Source: an uncultured Roseicyclus sp. (lineage in GTDB: Bacteria; Pseudomonadota; Alphaproteobacteria; Rhodobacterales; Rhodobacteraceae). From it: a stretch of DNA of 64,000 nt. The notes beneath the pieces were generated by a model. It searched no databases and was not told the DNA's origin. It saw only the letters and a list, made by a program, of their open reading frames with translations. The stretch's first letter is position 1; every line of letters begins with the position of its first letter. Of the stretch, positions 55,579 through 64,000 are shown piece after piece. A program made the position numbers and the translations under genes. The stretch is from assembly GCA_947491935.1 (NCBI GenBank), contig CANLLF010000002.1, forward strand, positions 868,001 to 932,000. The letters are read 5' to 3'.

Positions 55579-56601
55579 CTAGCCTGAACAGATCTCCTGC
55601 AGGCTAACCCAATCGCCATCTTCAAGCACAGGTTCGGCCGCCTGCCCGCGCATGGGGTTGGCTTCGATCAGCCCCAAAACACTTTCGCCCGATACATCAA
55701 GCGCGAAGGCGTAGGGTTCCGATGAGATCCGTGCGGTCGCAAATCTCTCGATCAGAGCATCGTCCGGGGCCATCTCTGTGTCCCGCGATAAAAGGCGCGC
55801 GGCGTGGGTGTGGATCGCGTCTGATGAAATTTCACCGGTCGTCAGGAGGCGGAAGGTAACGTTCAGACCGGCCTCAGCCAGAAACATCTCAACAGGATCC
55901 CGGAGATCGCCGCGAAGGTTTTCGGCAAGCAGATAACCCGCAAACACCTCGGGCGTTTCGAAGTCCTCCACCAAGGCGGCAGACGCGACGATGAAGTTAC
56001 CGGGCAGGCTGGTCGTGTCCGGGATCAGTTCGGGGAAGAGGACGACACGGGGGGCTGGCCCGTCTCCTCCGAAAGTCCGCGTGACCAGCCGCAGCAGCGC
56101 GGTGCGGCCGCCTTGGCCGCCGCAGGGGCGGCCGGCGATGGTGATCATCTCGCCCAGAAGCTGCTCTCCGATCTCGATGCGTTTCGCTTCGGGCAGCAAA
56201 GACACCGTCTGCCGCGTCAACGCATCGGGCAGCCAGAAGATCGCGATTACGCCGCCGGCCGCGATCAAACCCGCCGTCAGCGCCACACGCAGGCGACCAG
56301 GACGCGGCCGTGACCGGGCAATGGCGGACCGCACTCGTTCGATCGCCTCGATCATCTCGGGCTCGGCGATCTCAAGCTCTTCCTCGCTATCGGGGGCCGG
56401 GGCGAAGAGCGCGGGTATCTTACCGGGGTTCAGGCGTTCGACGGCGGGAAGGGACCAATGGCCAATCGCCTCGCCAGAGGCTGCGGACATCATCAGCGTC
56501 GCATCGCCAAGCGACACGACCACTTCGCGCCGCTGATCATCAGCGCGTTCGCGCCAGAGGCCCAGAGCCTCCAGCCGACGGTATTCCTGCAGAACTGTCA
56601 T
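55579..56601 (-). CDS. Hypothetical membrane protein with degenerate peptidase-like region
   Basis: The 340-residue protein has one transmembrane helix (about 104-126). The following domain contains NFIVASAALVEDFETPEVFAGYLLAENL, which looks like the region of M48 peptidases around the zinc motif, but the HExxH residues are absent (here AGYLLAENL). It may be a non-catalytic relative, and I do not recognise a named family. It is convergent with the SPOR gene. Confidence 0.6.
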   Translation of the reverse strand: MTVLQEYRRLEALGLWRERADDQRREVVVSLGDATLMMSAASGEAIGHWSLPAVERLNPGKIPALFAPAPDSEEELEIAEPEMIEAIERVRSAIARSRPRPGRLRVALTAGLIAAGGVIAIFWLPDALTRQTVSLLPEAKRIEIGEQLLGEMITIAGRPCGGQGGRTALLRLVTRTFGGDGPAPRVVLFPELIPDTTSLPGNFIVASAALVEDFETPEVFAGYLLAENLRGDLRDPVEMFLAEAGLNVTFRLLTTGEISSDAIHTHAARLLSRDTEMAPDDALIERFATARISSEPYAFALDVSGESVLGLIEANPMRGQAAEPVLEDGDWVSLQEICSG

Positions 56602-56698
56602 CCGCCCGTATCACCCGCCAATGGATTTGGCACCTTCTTGTTATGGCCCAAGAATAGAGGAGCGGCGCGAAACCCTCAACGGGCGCGGCAAGGTTGCT

Positions 56699-58330
56699 CT
56701 ACACGTCCTTTGCCCGCGTCCGCAGCTCGAACTTCTGGATCTTGCCGGTGGACGTCTTCGGCAATTCGATGAAGACGACGCGTTTGGGCGTCTTGAACCC
56801 GGCAAGCCGCTCGCGGGCAAAGGCGATGATTTCAGCCTCGTCTGCCTTGGCACCCTCCTTCAGTTCGACGAAGGCGCAGGGGATTTCGCCCCATTTGTCA
56901 TCCGGCTTGGCGACCACCGCGCAGAGAGACACGGCAGGGTGGCTCATCAAGACGCCCTCCACTTCTACGGAGCTTACGTTTTCGCCGCCGGAAATGATGA
57001 TGTCTTTCGCCCGGTCCGCGATCTGGATGTATGTGTCGGGGTGCTGAACGGCGATATCGCCGGTGTGGAAATAGCCACCTGCAAAAGCTTCCGCGGTGGC
57101 GTCGGGGTTCTTGTAGTAGCCCTTCATCGTGGAGTTGCCACGCATCATGATTTCGCCTTGCACGGTGCCGTCCATGGGCACCTGATCCATAGTGGCCGGG
57201 TCCATCACCGTGATGTTGTCCATGTTCGGGAATGCCACGCCTTGCCGCGCCTTGATGGCGGCGCGATCGTCGCCTGTCAGATCGCCCCAGCGATGCTCTT
57301 GCCACGTGCATTCGGTGGCGGGGCCATAGACCTCTGTGAGGCCGTAAACCTGCGTGACGTTGAAGCCCATCGTCTCGATCGCGGCCAGCGTGGCGGCGGC
57401 GGGGGGCGCGCCTGCGGTGAAGACTTCGACCACGTGATCGAAGGGGCGGCGGTCGGCCAGTTTCGCGTTCACCAACATGTTGAGCACGATGGGGGCGCCG
57501 CCGAAATGGGTCACCCCTTCATCGGCAATAGCGTTGTAGATCGCGGGCGCGGTGATGTCGCGGCAGCAGATGGTGGTGCCACCCACGGCGGGCATCGTCC
57601 AGACATGGCACCAATTGTTGCAATGAAAGAGCGGCACGATGGTCAGGTACTTCGGATACAGCACCATCCGCCACGAAATCGGCGTACCCATGGTGATCAG
57701 GTAGGCGCCGCGGTGGTGGTAGACGACGCCCTTGGGTCGCCCGGTGGTGCCGGAGGTATAGTTGAGCGCTATGCTCTCCCACTCATCTTGCGGCATGACC
57801 CACGGCGCGCCGGGGTCGCCTTCGGCGAGAAGATCTTCGTAGGTGGTGTAGCGTCCTGTCGCGGGATGGCCTGCCGCCGCGTCGGGCACTTCGATCAGGA
57901 TCGGGGCAGGGCCGTCCATCGCGGCGATGGCCTGTTCGGCAAGCGACAGGAATTGCGTATCGGCCAGGAGAAGCACCGCTTCGCCGTGATCGATGATGTA
58001 GGCGACGGTGCTGACATCCAGCCGGATGTTGATGGAGTTCAGCACGGCCCCCGCGGCGGGTACGCCGAAATGAGCCTCCACATGGGGGTAGGTGTTGGGA
58101 AGAAGTGCGGCAACAACATCCCCGGATGCAACACCCCGCCCCGCAAGAGCGGAGGCCAGGCGGCTGACGCGGGCATGGTATTCGGCATAGCTGGCTCGGT
58201 GCGGGCCATCGATCACGGCGTCCCGTTCGGAAAAGACCTTTGCGGCGCGCGCCAGATGGCTGAGTGGTGTGAGCGGCACGTAATTGGCAGCGTTTTTCTC
58301 CAGCCCCGCCTCGTCCTTCATCCAACCCAT
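56699..58330 (-). CDS. AMP-forming acyl-CoA synthetase
   Basis: The 543-residue enzyme activates a carboxylic acid to its CoA thioester. It has the AMP-binding signature YTSGTTGRPKGVVYHHRG, VYGLTEVYGPAT, GYFHTGDIAVQHPD and the C-terminal lysine in KTSTGKIQKFELR. It resembles medium-chain and 3-methylmercaptopropionate (DmdB-like) CoA ligases common in roseobacters. Which acid it uses cannot be told from sequence by eye. GGGAGGG precedes the ATG. Confidence 0.92.
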   Translation of the reverse strand: MGWMKDEAGLEKNAANYVPLTPLSHLARAAKVFSERDAVIDGPHRASYAEYHARVSRLASALAGRGVASGDVVAALLPNTYPHVEAHFGVPAAGAVLNSINIRLDVSTVAYIIDHGEAVLLLADTQFLSLAEQAIAAMDGPAPILIEVPDAAAGHPATGRYTTYEDLLAEGDPGAPWVMPQDEWESIALNYTSGTTGRPKGVVYHHRGAYLITMGTPISWRMVLYPKYLTIVPLFHCNNWCHVWTMPAVGGTTICCRDITAPAIYNAIADEGVTHFGGAPIVLNMLVNAKLADRRPFDHVVEVFTAGAPPAAATLAAIETMGFNVTQVYGLTEVYGPATECTWQEHRWGDLTGDDRAAIKARQGVAFPNMDNITVMDPATMDQVPMDGTVQGEIMMRGNSTMKGYYKNPDATAEAFAGGYFHTGDIAVQHPDTYIQIADRAKDIIISGGENVSSVEVEGVLMSHPAVSLCAVVAKPDDKWGEIPCAFVELKEGAKADEAEIIAFARERLAGFKTPKRVVFIELPKTSTGKIQKFELRTRAKDV

Positions 58331-58420
58331 GGCTGACCCTCCCCCGATACCGCATTGGATCAAGTGATGGCGGATGCCGAGCCAAAAAGATAGATCGACG
58401 CGGGGTTCTTGGACCATGGA

Positions 58421-58448
58421 GGGGGCGCTGCCCCCGCGGCTTCGCCGC
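58421..58448. repeat. REP-like double hairpin with CCCCGGAGT tail
   Basis: Two adjacent perfect hairpins, GGGGGC-GCT-GCCCCC and GCGGC-TTC-GCCGC, are followed by CCCCCGGAGTTTCTTGCCAA. I recall this hairpin-plus-tail arrangement as a repeated intergenic element in Rhodobacteraceae genomes. Nothing else is visible in the roughly 300-base gap. Confidence 0.6.
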
Positions 58449-58644
58449 CCCCCGGAGTTTCTTGCCAAGATGAAAGCTCGGGCCGCGTCGGGTGGCCAAG
58501 TGTGCAAGGGGTTCACCGTATCGCTTGCACCCGAATTCCGGGGGATGACGCATTTCGGCGATCTTGCGGCAGGTTTCCTTTGCCTTGAAGGGGTGTGATG
58601 GCTTATCCACAGGACAAAACAAACAACAACTTATGAGGCAAGTT

Positions 58645-59205
58645 ATGCAGTCTATGCGCGTTTTCGCGGTTTTTCTTCTTATGGGCTCCGCCGCTCAGGC
58701 CCAGGGCACGGATTGGTCCGGGCTTTACGGCGGTGTCGTTCTGGATTTCGCATCGATCGAGATCGAGAACGCAGCTGGGACCGTCACCAACGACGGCAAC
58801 GGCCTCATGGCCGGGCTGGAGGGCGGATATCGATACGATCTGGGCGATGTTGTTCTGGGTGCGAACACGTCCGTCATCTTCGGGAGCGTCGACATCCCGC
58901 CAGTGACAGGCGCCGTGCCGCAAAACCCGTCGCTGGATTTCCTGGCCAGTGTCGGGATCGAGGCGGGCTATGATCTGGGGCAGGTTCTTGTCTATGGCGG
59001 GATCGGCTATTCTTGGGCGACGGCCACGAATACCGCCAATAACCGCGTCTACGATTCCGGGGCGCAATTCGGGATTGGTGCCGACTACATGCTGAGCGAT
59101 ACCGTGATCGTCGGCGGTGGGATCACACGCACGAATCTCAATGATTTCAACGGGTCCGACATGCGGGTGACGTCATTTGGGTTGCGGGCCGCCTACCGGT
59201 TCTGA
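58645..59205 (+). CDS. Outer-membrane beta-barrel protein
   Basis: The roughly 186-residue protein has a signal peptide ending AAQA and then an eight-strand OmpA/OmpW-type porin-like barrel: DWSGLYGGVVLDFAS, LMAGLEGGYRYDLGDVVLGA, VLVYGGIGYSWA, VIVGGGITRTNL, and the typical aromatic C-terminus (LRAAYRF). An ATG at 58633 is an alternative start. AGGCAAG precedes the chosen ATG. Confidence 0.88.
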   Translation: MQSMRVFAVFLLMGSAAQAQGTDWSGLYGGVVLDFASIEIENAAGTVTNDGNGLMAGLEGGYRYDLGDVVLGANTSVIFGSVDIPPVTGAVPQNPSLDFLASVGIEAGYDLGQVLVYGGIGYSWATATNTANNRVYDSGAQFGIGADYMLSDTVIVGGGITRTNLNDFNGSDMRVTSFGLRAAYRF

Positions 59206-59218
59206 CGGAGGCAGGATC

Positions 59219-59261
59219 GCGGTGCAAAGCGGGAGCGGGGACCGCATTGCTTTGCATCCGC
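59219..59261 (+). terminator. Hairpin after barrel protein gene
   Basis: GCGG-TGCAAAGC pairs with GCTTTGCA-TCCGC across an 18-base loop, 13 bases past the stop codon. It is a long imperfect stem without a T-run, so it may be a weak terminator or an RNA stabiliser. Confidence 0.4.
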
Positions 59262-59401
59262 GTATCCTTGCCGCCACTTGCTGACCAAATAGCGCCCTTT
59301 CGCCGATTTCAGTAGCTGTCCGCGCGTTGCGCGATCATTCGTCAAATTCATACCATAGTTCCGCGGCTCAAAGCCTTCTTGACACGGGCGGGACTGTACC
59401 A

Positions 59402-60496
59402 ATGGCGATCCAACCAATCCTGATCTTCAACGCGTCGAGTTTTCTGAACGCCGTGGGGCAACAGGGCTTTGACGACGATACAACCAATTCGGTTGTGAAC
59501 GGCACCGGTCCATTCAGCCTGGTGCAGGGTAGTCCGACCTCGGTTCTGATCGACGATCGGGAAACCGGCGCGAATGAGGCGATCCTTAATGATGGCACCT
59601 CGCGTCCGCAGTTCCTCGACGCTGCGGTGCAACTGGAATACGTGCAGGACGGCGCGACCCAGACCACCACATTCCCCGCCGGGACCACGCAGGTTCAGGG
59701 TGAATTCACCATCGAATTCGACAGCGGCTACACCTTGGTCGCGATCCGCATGACCGACCCCAACAGCGCGACGGCCGGGGACACACTGGTCAACGCCGGA
59801 TACGCTCTGATCCCGCCGCCGGGCGGCTCGGTGCCACCGCCCTATGATCCCGTGACCGGGGAATTCATCCTTGGCAACGTCATCGGCGGCCGCAACAACG
59901 GCGCGACGCCCTATTCCGACATTCCGTGTTTCGTGGCCGGCACCATGATCGACACGCCAAAAGGCCCACGCCCGGTTGAGGATTTGCGGCCCGGCGACAT
60001 GGTGACCTCGCTCGACCATGGGCCGGTGCGGATCGTCTGGACCGGCCGAGTTGAACTCAGCGTGACCGATCTGAAACGCGCACCTCATCTTGCACCGATC
60101 CGATTTGACCCTGGCAGCGTGGAGAACACCGGGCCCCTGCATGTGTCGCCGCAGCACCGGTTGATCCTGAATGCGGCGGAGGCGGAGATGTGGTTCGGCG
60201 AGCCAAACGTCCTTGCCCCTGCCATCGCTTGGCTGGGTCAGCCGGGTGTCCGGCAAGACATGCCCGAAACCGCCATCACCTATTGCCACCTTGCCTGCGA
60301 ACGCCACGAGATCATCCGGGCGGAGGGCGCACACGTCGAGACGCTCTTGCCCGCTGCCGCAAGTGCCGGTCACCTTCAGTCTATACTGGACGACCTGAGC
60401 GGGGTTGCGATTGGCTGCGATGATGATCCGGCACGTCCCATCGTTCGCGTCTACGAAGCGCAGGCGTTCTTGTTCGGTCTTTCGGACGCCGCTTGA
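59402..60496 (+). CDS. Hint-domain protein
   Basis: The 364-residue protein has an N-terminal beta-rich region (about 1-175) and a C-terminal Hint (Hedgehog/intein) domain (about 178-330): IPCFVAGTMIDTPKGPRPVE with the start Cys, DLRPGDMVTSLDHGPVRIVW and LHVSPQHRLIL. Rhodobacteraceae carry many such Hint proteins, often secreted by type I systems, and self-cleavage at the Cys is plausible. There is no signal peptide. No RTX repeats are visible in this one. Confidence 0.88.
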   Translation: MAIQPILIFNASSFLNAVGQQGFDDDTTNSVVNGTGPFSLVQGSPTSVLIDDRETGANEAILNDGTSRPQFLDAAVQLEYVQDGATQTTTFPAGTTQVQGEFTIEFDSGYTLVAIRMTDPNSATAGDTLVNAGYALIPPPGGSVPPPYDPVTGEFILGNVIGGRNNGATPYSDIPCFVAGTMIDTPKGPRPVEDLRPGDMVTSLDHGPVRIVWTGRVELSVTDLKRAPHLAPIRFDPGSVENTGPLHVSPQHRLILNAAEAEMWFGEPNVLAPAIAWLGQPGVRQDMPETAITYCHLACERHEIIRAEGAHVETLLPAAASAGHLQSILDDLSGVAIGCDDDPARPIVRVYEAQAFLFGLSDAA

Positions 60497-60497
60497 C

Positions 60498-60531
60498 GAA
60501 AAACGGCGCCGCAGGATGGGCGACGCCGTTT
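60498..60531. terminator. Bidirectional terminator between Hint gene and fadJ
   Basis: An A-run, then AAACGGCG and CGCCGTTT around a 15-base loop, lies in the 54-base gap between convergent genes. The flanking A and T residues fit termination in both directions. Confidence 0.7.
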
Positions 60532-60550
60532 GTATGTGTCGCGCCGATGG

Positions 60551-62752
60551 TCAGGCCGCTTTTGCGTCCTCGCCGGTGCCGAAGCGACCATAGAAGCTCT
60601 GCCCCTTCTCGGCCATCTCGCGCAGCAGCGGCGGGCAGGCGAAACGCTCGCCGTAGGTGGCCGACAGCTCATCGCACCGCTCGGCGGCGTAGGCGGTGCC
60701 AAGGATATCGAGCCAGCTGAACGGGCCACCGGACCAGGGCGCAAAGCCCCAACCAAGGATTGCGCCCACGTCACCTTCGCGAATGTCCATCAGAACGCCC
60801 GCCTCCAACGCACGCACGGCTTCCAGAACCTGAGCGAAGAGCAGACGATGCTGCACCTCCGTCACGTTCGGTTGGTCATCTGCGGTGGCGTAGCGCGCCT
60901 CCAGCCCGTCCCATAGGCCCTGGCGCTTGCCCTTGTCGTCATAGCTGTAGAAGCCTGCATTGGCCTTGCGCCCGAGGCGGCCTTCTTCTTCCATCCAGAA
61001 GATCAGCTCATCCGTGGTGTCGTCGTAATTCGGATCGCCGGCCTTGGTGGCCCGTGCAATCTTGGCACCGAGGTCGATGGACGTCTCATCGGTCAGTTGC
61101 AGCGGGCCAAGCGGCATACCCACCAGCTTCGCAGCATTCTCGATGAGCGCCGGTTCCACGCCTTCCTGCACCATCCGCACCCCTTCGTTGACGTAGGGAA
61201 GGATGCAGCGGTTGGCGTAGAAGAAGCGTTCGTCGTTGACGACGATAGGCGTCTTGCGGATCTGGCGCACGAAATCGAGCGCCTTGGCGACGGCCACGTC
61301 ACCGGTTTGCTTGCCCTTGATGATCTCGACCAGCAGCATCTTGTCCACCGGGGAGAAGAAGTGGATGCCGATGAATTGCTCAGGGCGGGAGGACGCCTTC
61401 GCAAGCATCGTGATCGGCAAGGTGGAGGTGTTGGTCGCGAAGATGCCATCGGCGTTCATCACGGCTTCGGCCTTTGCGGTGACATCGGCCTTTACCTTGG
61501 GGTCCTCGAACACGGCCTCGACGATCAGGTCGCAGCCCTTAAGCGCGTCGTAATCGGTGGTGGCGGTGATCTGGCCGAGGACCTGCGCCTTCTTTTCTTC
61601 AGTCACCTTTTTACGCTGAATGCCCTTGTCCAGCAGACCCTCGGAATAGGCCTTGCCGCGATCCGCGCTTTCCTGCGCTGCATCGATTAGGACGACTTCG
61701 ATCCCCGCCATGGCAGAGACATAGGCGATGCCCGCGCCCATCATGCCAGCCCCGAGAATGCCGACCTTCTTCACCGTCTGGTCGGCCACGTCGGGACGGT
61801 TCGCGCCCTTCTCCAGCGCCTCCTTGTTCAGGAACAGCGAGCGGATCATCGCTGTGGAGGACGGATCCATCAGGACTTGCGTGAAATAGCGGGCTTCGAT
61901 CCGCAAGGCAGTATCGAAATCCACCAGCGCGCCTTCGTAGATCGCACTCAGCAGGGCCTTGGCCGCCGGGTAGACGCCTTTGGTCTTGCCGTGGATCATC
62001 GCCGACGCACCCACGAAGGTCATGAAACCCGCGGGATGGTATGGCGCGCCGCCAGGCATTTTGAAGCCCTTGGCGTCCCAGGGTTTGACGATATCGGCGG
62101 GAGTGGCGTTCAGAACCCAATCTCTGGCAGCCTGCAATAGCTCGTCCGCCGGGACAACTTCATCGACCAGCTGTGCCGATTTGGCTTTTTTTGGGTCCAG
62201 CATCTTGCCTTCGAGCAGGACCGGCGCCGCGGCCATGGCACCGACCATGCGCGAATAGCGCGTTGTGCCGCCAGCGCCGGGGAACAAACCGACGAGGATT
62301 TCCGGCAGGCCCATCTTGGCCTTGGGATTGTCGGCCATGAACCTGCGGTGGCAGGACAGGGCAATTTCCGTGCCGATGCCTGCGCAGGTGCCGGGAATGG
62401 CGCACGCAATGGGCTTGCCACCCTTGTTTGTCTTCGGCTCCATGCCTGCGCGTTCGATCTTCCGCAGGATGCGGTGGCCGTTCATGATGAAATCGAAGAG
62501 GCCCTGAGCGGGATTGTCGCCACTTTCTTCGCGTATCGTGGCCAGCGTGTTGAGGTCCATGCCGCCCGCGAAATCTTTCTTGCCCGACGTGATCACGATA
62601 CCTTTCACGTCGTCCCGCCCCAGCGCCTCGTCAATCAGATCCTCGCAGGTCTGAAAGGCTTCACGGCTGAGCACGTTCATCGATTTTCCAGGTACATCCC
62701 AGGTCACGACGGCAACGCCATCGGCGTCTACGTTCATCGTAAAATCGGTCAT
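60551..62752 (-). CDS. fadJ: Enoyl-CoA hydratase/3-hydroxyacyl-CoA dehydrogenase
   Basis: The 733-residue bifunctional enzyme does the second and third steps of beta-oxidation. The crotonase half (about 1-290) has IVITSGKKDFAGGMDLNTLA and EILVGLFPGAGGTTRYSRM. The dehydrogenase half has NAD-binding VGILGAGMMGAGIAYVSAMA and IGIHFFSPVDKMLLVEIIKG. AAGGA precedes the ATG, which overlaps the preceding stop by ATGA. Together with the thiolase upstream it forms a fadA/fadJ cluster. FadB versus FadJ naming is not certain. Confidence 0.95.
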   Translation of the reverse strand: MTDFTMNVDADGVAVVTWDVPGKSMNVLSREAFQTCEDLIDEALGRDDVKGIVITSGKKDFAGGMDLNTLATIREESGDNPAQGLFDFIMNGHRILRKIERAGMEPKTNKGGKPIACAIPGTCAGIGTEIALSCHRRFMADNPKAKMGLPEILVGLFPGAGGTTRYSRMVGAMAAAPVLLEGKMLDPKKAKSAQLVDEVVPADELLQAARDWVLNATPADIVKPWDAKGFKMPGGAPYHPAGFMTFVGASAMIHGKTKGVYPAAKALLSAIYEGALVDFDTALRIEARYFTQVLMDPSSTAMIRSLFLNKEALEKGANRPDVADQTVKKVGILGAGMMGAGIAYVSAMAGIEVVLIDAAQESADRGKAYSEGLLDKGIQRKKVTEEKKAQVLGQITATTDYDALKGCDLIVEAVFEDPKVKADVTAKAEAVMNADGIFATNTSTLPITMLAKASSRPEQFIGIHFFSPVDKMLLVEIIKGKQTGDVAVAKALDFVRQIRKTPIVVNDERFFYANRCILPYVNEGVRMVQEGVEPALIENAAKLVGMPLGPLQLTDETSIDLGAKIARATKAGDPNYDDTTDELIFWMEEEGRLGRKANAGFYSYDDKGKRQGLWDGLEARYATADDQPNVTEVQHRLLFAQVLEAVRALEAGVLMDIREGDVGAILGWGFAPWSGGPFSWLDILGTAYAAERCDELSATYGERFACPPLLREMAEKGQSFYGRFGTGEDAKAA

Positions 62753-63714
62753 TTCTGCATCCTTTTCTGTATCTCGCGCATCGTGGGTAATTGTCCGGAG
62801 ACCTGGAATTCCGGGTCGCGCAGATCCTTGTCCAACAGCGCATTCGTGACGGAGCTGCATTTCCACCGGCCGTCCATCTGGCTCAGCATCATGCGGCTTT
62901 TTACCGGGCCAAAAACGCACGTGTCGCCTTGGGCAATGATCGTGTCGTGGTAGCCAAACACCCGGTCATCCGACAGGAATTCGGCGAATTTGGCTTGGCG
63001 TATCATGCGCGCGCCGGGAAAGCTTGCGACCTGTTCGACCATCATCTCGAAGAAGGCCCGCACATCATCGGGCCCATTGGCGACGTGGTCGGTGGCGTCG
63101 TAGTGGATGTCATGCGGCATCGTGAAATGGTTACACCATCCCTCGAAATCGTTGGTGTTCACCGTTTGGGACAATGAATCCAGGAACACCTGGTAAATCG
63201 GTTCGGCGCGCGCGTGGGTGGCGCTGATATCGGCCATTGCACCCTTCCACGTCTCCTCGAAACTGCCGGGATGGGACCGCAAGAGCGTGACGGGAAAACG
63301 ATCGTTTGACAGCTCATGATCGGCCTCCGACACCTTCCACGCACCATCGATCCGACGCATGATCATCCGATTGCCGTAAGGCATCGTGACCGACATGGAA
63401 TGGCGCAGCACATAGGTGGTGTGCCATCCCTCGATCACGTCTTCTTCAAGATAGCGCGCCTTTTTCACCAACCTGACATAGTGGGTGACCATCTGCGCCC
63501 TGAGCGCGGCAACCACGTTGCGCACGTCATTGCGCAGGTCCTCCAGGCTCTCCAAAACAGTTTCCGCACCGCTGGTGCGCAGGATGAACGGCAATTGGAT
63601 CGCCTCCATGAAACCGTCTTCGTCCCCATCCATGAGGGCGGCAGACGTCCGGTCGAGCCACTCCTGATAGATGGTGTGGGGGTCCGGCATTATGGACGGC
63701 GTCTCAATCGGCAT
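62749..63714 (-). CDS. Tandem NTF2/SnoaL-like domain protein
   Basis: The 321-residue protein appears to be two NTF2-like domains in tandem (about 10-145 and 165-300). Each begins with a helix ending in MDGDEDGFMEAIQLPFIL or TNDFEGWCNHFTMPHDI and ends in a strand with MRRIDGAWKVS or LSQMDGRWKCSS. The parallel layout suggests duplication. The function is unknown. Overlap with fadJ by ATGA shows co-translation with beta-oxidation enzymes. A second possible start is the ATG at 63690. Confidence 0.75.
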   Translation of the reverse strand: MPIETPSIMPDPHTIYQEWLDRTSAALMDGDEDGFMEAIQLPFILRTSGAETVLESLEDLRNDVRNVVAALRAQMVTHYVRLVKKARYLEEDVIEGWHTTYVLRHSMSVTMPYGNRMIMRRIDGAWKVSEADHELSNDRFPVTLLRSHPGSFEETWKGAMADISATHARAEPIYQVFLDSLSQTVNTNDFEGWCNHFTMPHDIHYDATDHVANGPDDVRAFFEMMVEQVASFPGARMIRQAKFAEFLSDDRVFGYHDTIIAQGDTCVFGPVKSRMMLSQMDGRWKCSSVTNALLDKDLRDPEFQVSGQLPTMREIQKRMQK

Positions 63715-63844
63715 GACACGCGCTCTGCGTTCGGGAAAGGTCGACGGGCCATTCGATATTCTGCGTCGCAGTCACGATCATGGTGGATGTCCCCACGCCG
63801 CCTTCTTGCCGCAGACCTATTGAGCTGACGCCGACCATCCTTGA

Positions 63845-64000
63845 TCAGACCCGTTCGAGGATCGTGGCCGATCCCATGCCCGCTGCAACACACAGCGTCG
63901 CAAGACCGATTTTTTTGTCGGTGCGTTCCATCTCATCCAGAAGCGTGCCAAGGATCATGGCGCCGGTGGCCCCCAACGGGTGGCCCATCGCTATGGCGCC
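63845..64000 (-). CDS. fadA: Acetyl-CoA acyltransferase (thiolase), C-terminal 51 residues
   Basis: The fragment reads [20 protein letters not shown] at the window edge and ends [20 protein letters not shown], the C-terminal thiolase signature with GHP histidine and CVAAGMG cysteine. It carries out the last step of beta-oxidation. The 5' part lies outside the window. A 130-base gap separates it from the NTF2-like gene. Confidence 0.95.
   Translation of the reverse strand, partial: GAIAMGHPLGATGAMILGTLLDEMERTDKKIGLATLCVAAGMGSATILERV

Noticed and set aside
56621-58336. 571-codon plus-strand open frame opposite the acyl-CoA synthetase
   Set aside because: It is His/Gly/Arg-rich antisense of a clear AMP-forming ligase. 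Nothing in it resembles a protein family.
1-64000. CRISPR arrays, rRNA operons, prophage structural genes
   Set aside because: No regularly spaced repeats, no rRNA sequence and no capsid or tail genes were seen.

Overview
The window looks like a marine alphaproteobacterium of the Rhodobacteraceae (Roseobacter group). It is GC-rich, and the core genes on the right (recJ, glpX, hom, glyA, nadK, maeB, a cdd-deoA-deoB-add-upp salvage cluster and a fadJ/fadA beta-oxidation cluster) have protein sequences typical of that family. I assigned them by recognition only; no database search was possible.

The window has two halves. Bases 1 to about 34,014 are accessory DNA ending exactly at the 3' end of a tRNA-Glu gene (34014-34088, minus strand). 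Next to the tRNA sit a tyrosine integrase and a small excisionase-like protein, so this side is the attR end of an integrated element. I found no second copy of the tRNA 3' end, so attL is probably left of the window. Between 14.6 and 32.8 kb is the backbone of an integrative and conjugative element (ICE) of the kind studied in Mesorhizobium loti (ICEMlSymR7A): CopG, TraG coupling protein, RlxS-type relaxase, lytic transglycosylase, TraF protease, DUF2840, an RdfS-like excision factor, an FseA-like pair of ORFs joined by an apparent +1 frameshift, a QseM/QseC-like divergent pair, a LuxR/TraR-type regulator, DUF736, DUF2493, Toprim, ParB and DUF932. The trb mating-pair genes, repA and parA that normally accompany this set are not present. 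Where trb should start there is instead a 1203-residue membrane P-loop NTPase of YobI/KAP type and a short tyrosine recombinase.

Bases 800-9,700 hold cargo: a serine hydrolase, an NHL-repeat protein, two alpha/beta hydrolases, an S41 peptidase, a membrane-anchored AraC regulator, a GNAT acetyltransferase and a CPBP protease. An IS21 istB remnant lies at the far left.

The most interesting part is the control region at 21.2-25.0 kb. A perfect 16-bp LuxR-type box lies in front of the FseA-like ORFs, a perfect 14-bp palindrome lies between the qseC- and qseM-like genes, and the frameshift site (TTT CCC A) joins DUF6499 to DUF2285. Together they form what looks like a quorum-sensing excision circuit. 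Here the LuxR gene lacks a nearby LuxI and is instead translationally coupled to two unknown genes, one resembling a permuted papain/NlpC-P60-fold (LRAT-like) enzyme. In addition, parB and DUF932 share a near-identical 50-nt leader with a conserved stem, and rdfS, DUF736 and DUF2493 share a second leader type.

Bases 34,158-64,000 are ordinary chromosome: DNA repair, gluconeogenesis, amino-acid and one-carbon metabolism, NADPH supply, fatty-acid desaturation with two TetR regulators, nucleoside salvage, envelope proteins and fatty-acid oxidation.
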